This document shows positions 4,266-6,080 of a stretch of 6,080 nt of DNA, piece by piece; the stretch's first letter is position 1, and every line of letters starts with the position of its first letter. Origin of the DNA: Actinomycetota bacterium (GTDB taxonomy: Bacteria; Actinomycetota; UBA4738; G016210805); contig JACQTL010000335.1 of NCBI GenBank assembly GCA_016210805.1, positions 1-6,080 on the forward strand. Direction: 5' to 3'. Made by a program: the position numbers and the translations under genes. The notes under the pieces were generated by a model. That model was not told where the DNA came from and did not search any database. It was given only the letters and a program-made list of their open reading frames with translations.

Positions 4266-6080
4266 TCAGGCCTTCTTAAGGGGGGCGTAGGCGAGCATGA
4301 GGCGCTTCTCGCCGACCTCCTGGAAGGCCACGGTGGCCTCCGCGTCGCTCCCCGCGCCCGACACCGCCAGGACGACCCCCTCCCCCCACCGGTCGTGCAG
4401 GACGGTGTCGCCCGGGGACACGGGGGCGGGCTCCCGGGCCGCCGGGCCGCCCCGCAGCCGGTCGCGGCCCGAGCGGTGGAGCCGGACGAGGTCGGCGGGG
4501 ATCTCCGACAGGAACCGGGAGGGCGGGTTGTACCCGGTGGTGCCGAACAGCGATCGGCTCCAGGCGTGGCAGAGGTACAGGCGCTCCCGGGCCCTGGTGA
4601 TGCCCACGTAGGCCAGGCGCCGCTCCTCCTCGAGCTGGGCGGAGTCCCCCATCGACCGGTAGTGGGGGAAGATGCCGTCCTCCAGCCCCACGATGAACAC
4701 CACCGGGAACTCGAGGCCCTTGGCGTTGTGGAGGGTCATGAGGGTCACCGTGGACTGCTCCTCGTCGTACTCGTCCTGCTCGGTGACCAGGGCCACCTGC
4801 TCCAGGAACTCGGCCAGCGAGCCGTCCTCGGCCCGCCGCTCGTACTCCACGGCCACGCCGACCAGCTCGCGGAGGTTCTCGATCCGTCCCTCCGCCTCGA
4901 CGGTGCGCTCGGCCTCGAGCTCGCCCAGGTAGCCGGACGCCGTGAAGGCAGCCTCGACCATGCGAGAGGGCGACGCCCCGTCGGCGCGGAGCTCGGCCAG
5001 GCGGTCCATGACCTCCACGAACCCTGCGGTCGCCCCCCGGGCCCGGGAGGCCAGCACGTCTATCTCGTCCACCCGGCGGGCCGCCTCCAGGATCGGGATC
5101 CCCTCGTCCGCCGCGAACCCCTCGAGGGCCGCCACGGTGGCGTCGCCGATCCCCCTCCTCGGCGTGTTGATCACGCGCCGCGCCGACACGACATCCTGGG
5201 GGTTGACCAGCAGCGTGAGGTAGGCCAGCACGTCCTTGACCTCTCTCCGCGAGTAGAACCGGACGCCCACCACCACCCGGTACGGGATCCCCGCCCGCAT
5301 GAACACGTCCTCCAGGACCCGGCTCTGGGCGTTGGTCCGGTAGAACACGGCCACGTCGCGGTACCGGTACCCCTCCGCCTCGACCAGGCGCTCGACCTCC
5401 TCGGCCACGAAGCCCGCCTCGACGTGCTCGTTCTCGGCCCGGAACCGGACGGCCAGCTCGCCCCCGGGGGCCTCCGTCCACAGGCTCTTCGGCTTGCGCT
5501 GGACGTTGTGCTCGATCAGGGCGTTGGCCACCCGCAGGATGTTCTCGGACGAGCGGTAGTTCTGCTCCATCAGGAACACCGCGGCGTCGGGGTGGTCGCG
5601 CTCGAAGTCCAGGAGGTTCTGGATCGTCGCCCCCCGCCACGAGTACACGCCTTGGTCGGCGTCCCCCACCACGCAGATGTTCCCGTGCTTCGCGGCAAGC
5701 TGGTTGACCAGGTGGTACTGGGCCCGGTTCGTGTCCTGGTACTCGTCGATCAGGATGTAGCGGAACCGCTCCTGGTAGTGCTCCAGGACCTCGGGGTGCT
5801 CCCGGAACAGCCGGACGGTCTCCGCGATGAGGTCGTCGAAGTCGAGCGCGCCGGCGGCCCGCTTGCGCTGCTCGTAGGCCACGTACACCTCGGCGATGGT
5901 CTTCTCGTAGAAGTTGGAGGCCGCCTGGGCGAACTCGGCCGGCCCGACCACGTGATCCTTGGCCCTCCCGATGGCCGCGGCCATGGCCCGGGGCGGGAAC
6001 CGCTTGGGGTCCACGTTCACGTCCTTCAGAACGCTCGCGATGAGCCGCTCCGTGTCCCCCTCGTCGTAGATCGTGAAAGA
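4266..6080 (-). CDS. pcrA: ATP-dependent DNA helicase PcrA/UvrD1, N-terminus cut by the window edge
   Basis: This is a superfamily 1A 3'-to-5' DNA helicase acting in nucleotide-excision repair, replication restart and removal of proteins from DNA. The frame is open at the window edge and gives 604 residues. Full-length relatives run about 720-770, so roughly 120 residues with the Walker A motif are missing. Visible positions: IDEYQDT (Walker B, 111-117), GDADQGVYSWRGA (motif III, 139-151), EQNYRSS (motif IV, 172-178), TLMTLHNAKGLEFPVVF (motif V, about 446-462) and RRLAYVGITRARERLYL (motif VI, 487-503). The C-terminal stretch GDTVLHDRWGEGVVLAV (557-573) to YAPLKK is the PcrA/UvrD Tudor-like domain, which contacts RNA polymerase in studied members. 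Motif III has Gly where the family usually has Ser (DQSIY). A GTG at 6020 is internal: coding similarity (FTIYDEGDTERL) continues upstream to the edge. The stop lies 65 bp before the DUF4012 gene. Position relative to sucC matches mycobacterial uvrD1. Confidence 0.97.
   Translation of the reverse strand, partial: SFTIYDEGDTERLIASVLKDVNVDPKRFPPRAMAAAIGRAKDHVVGPAEFAQAASNFYEKTIAEVYVAYEQRKRAAGALDFDDLIAETVRLFREHPEVLEHYQERFRYILIDEYQDTNRAQYHLVNQLAAKHGNICVVGDADQGVYSWRGATIQNLLDFERDHPDAAVFLMEQNYRSSENILRVANALIEHNVQRKPKSLWTEAPGGELAVRFRAENEHVEAGFVAEEVERLVEAEGYRYRDVAVFYRTNAQSRVLEDVFMRAGIPYRVVVGVRFYSRREVKDVLAYLTLLVNPQDVVSARRVINTPRRGIGDATVAALEGFAADEGIPILEAARRVDEIDVLASRARGATAGFVEVMDRLAELRADGASPSRMVEAAFTASGYLGELEAERTVEAEGRIENLRELVGVAVEYERRAEDGSLAEFLEQVALVTEQDEYDEEQSTVTLMTLHNAKGLEFPVVFIVGLEDGIFPHYRSMGDSAQLEEERRLAYVGITRARERLYLCHAWSRSLFGTTGYNPPSRFLSEIPADLVRLHRSGRDRLRGGPAAREPAPVSPGDTVLHDRWGEGVVLAVSGAGSDAEATVAFQEVGEKRLMLAYAPLKKA

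Noticed and set aside
4276..5640. A 454-codon minus-strand frame inside pcrA.
   Set aside because: It overlaps the helicase frame on the same strand, is almost entirely Gly, Arg, Pro and Ala, and lacks any motif. The helicase frame carries all expected motifs.

Overview
The window is very GC-rich, and its genes use G or C at almost every third codon position. Gene content and order point to Actinomycetota, probably an uncultured or deep-branching lineage. A PcrA/UvrD-type helicase gene lies a few kilobases upstream of sucC on the same strand. This matches the order in Mycobacterium tuberculosis (uvrD1 Rv0949, Rv0950c, sucC Rv0951, sucD Rv0952) and is similar in Streptomyces. The phylum assignment is inference; no rRNA gene or other marker is present.

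Layout, read along the minus strand, which carries almost everything. (1) 6080-4266: a UvrD/PcrA superfamily 1 DNA helicase without its N-terminus, ending in the family's Tudor-like domain. (2) 4265-4201: a 65-bp gap with a three-armed inverted/direct repeat of CGGGAG/CTCCCG and a -10-like element 8 nt from the next ATG. (3) 4200-1801: a 799-residue membrane-anchored, mostly extracytoplasmic protein that I assign to the DUF4012 family. (4) 1605-1766 on the plus strand: a 53-residue single-pass membrane protein, convergent with the DUF4012 gene. (5) A 59-bp divergent promoter region. (6) 1545-1135: a stand-alone cobalamin-binding subunit of the methylmalonyl-CoA/isobutyryl-CoA mutase type. (7) 1135-1: sucC, overlapping the previous stop codon and running off the window about ten residues short of its usual end.

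The cobalamin-binding gene and sucC form an operon with clear metabolic logic. A B12-dependent acyl-CoA mutase makes succinyl-CoA, and succinyl-CoA synthetase converts it to succinate with formation of ATP or GTP. The catalytic mutase subunit is not in the window. The helicase and DUF4012 genes share strand and order with this operon, but nothing visible ties their functions to it.

The most notable sequence-level observation concerns gene starts. All three starts that do not follow another gene directly have a TANNNT -10-like hexamer ending 7-8 nt before the ATG and no Shine-Dalgarno. This suggests leaderless mRNAs. Two of them, the mutase-subunit gene and the DUF4012 gene, share a nearly identical 19-bp block across the -10 and start codon. 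I see no mobile element, CRISPR array, tRNA or rRNA, and no convincing new multi-gene system.
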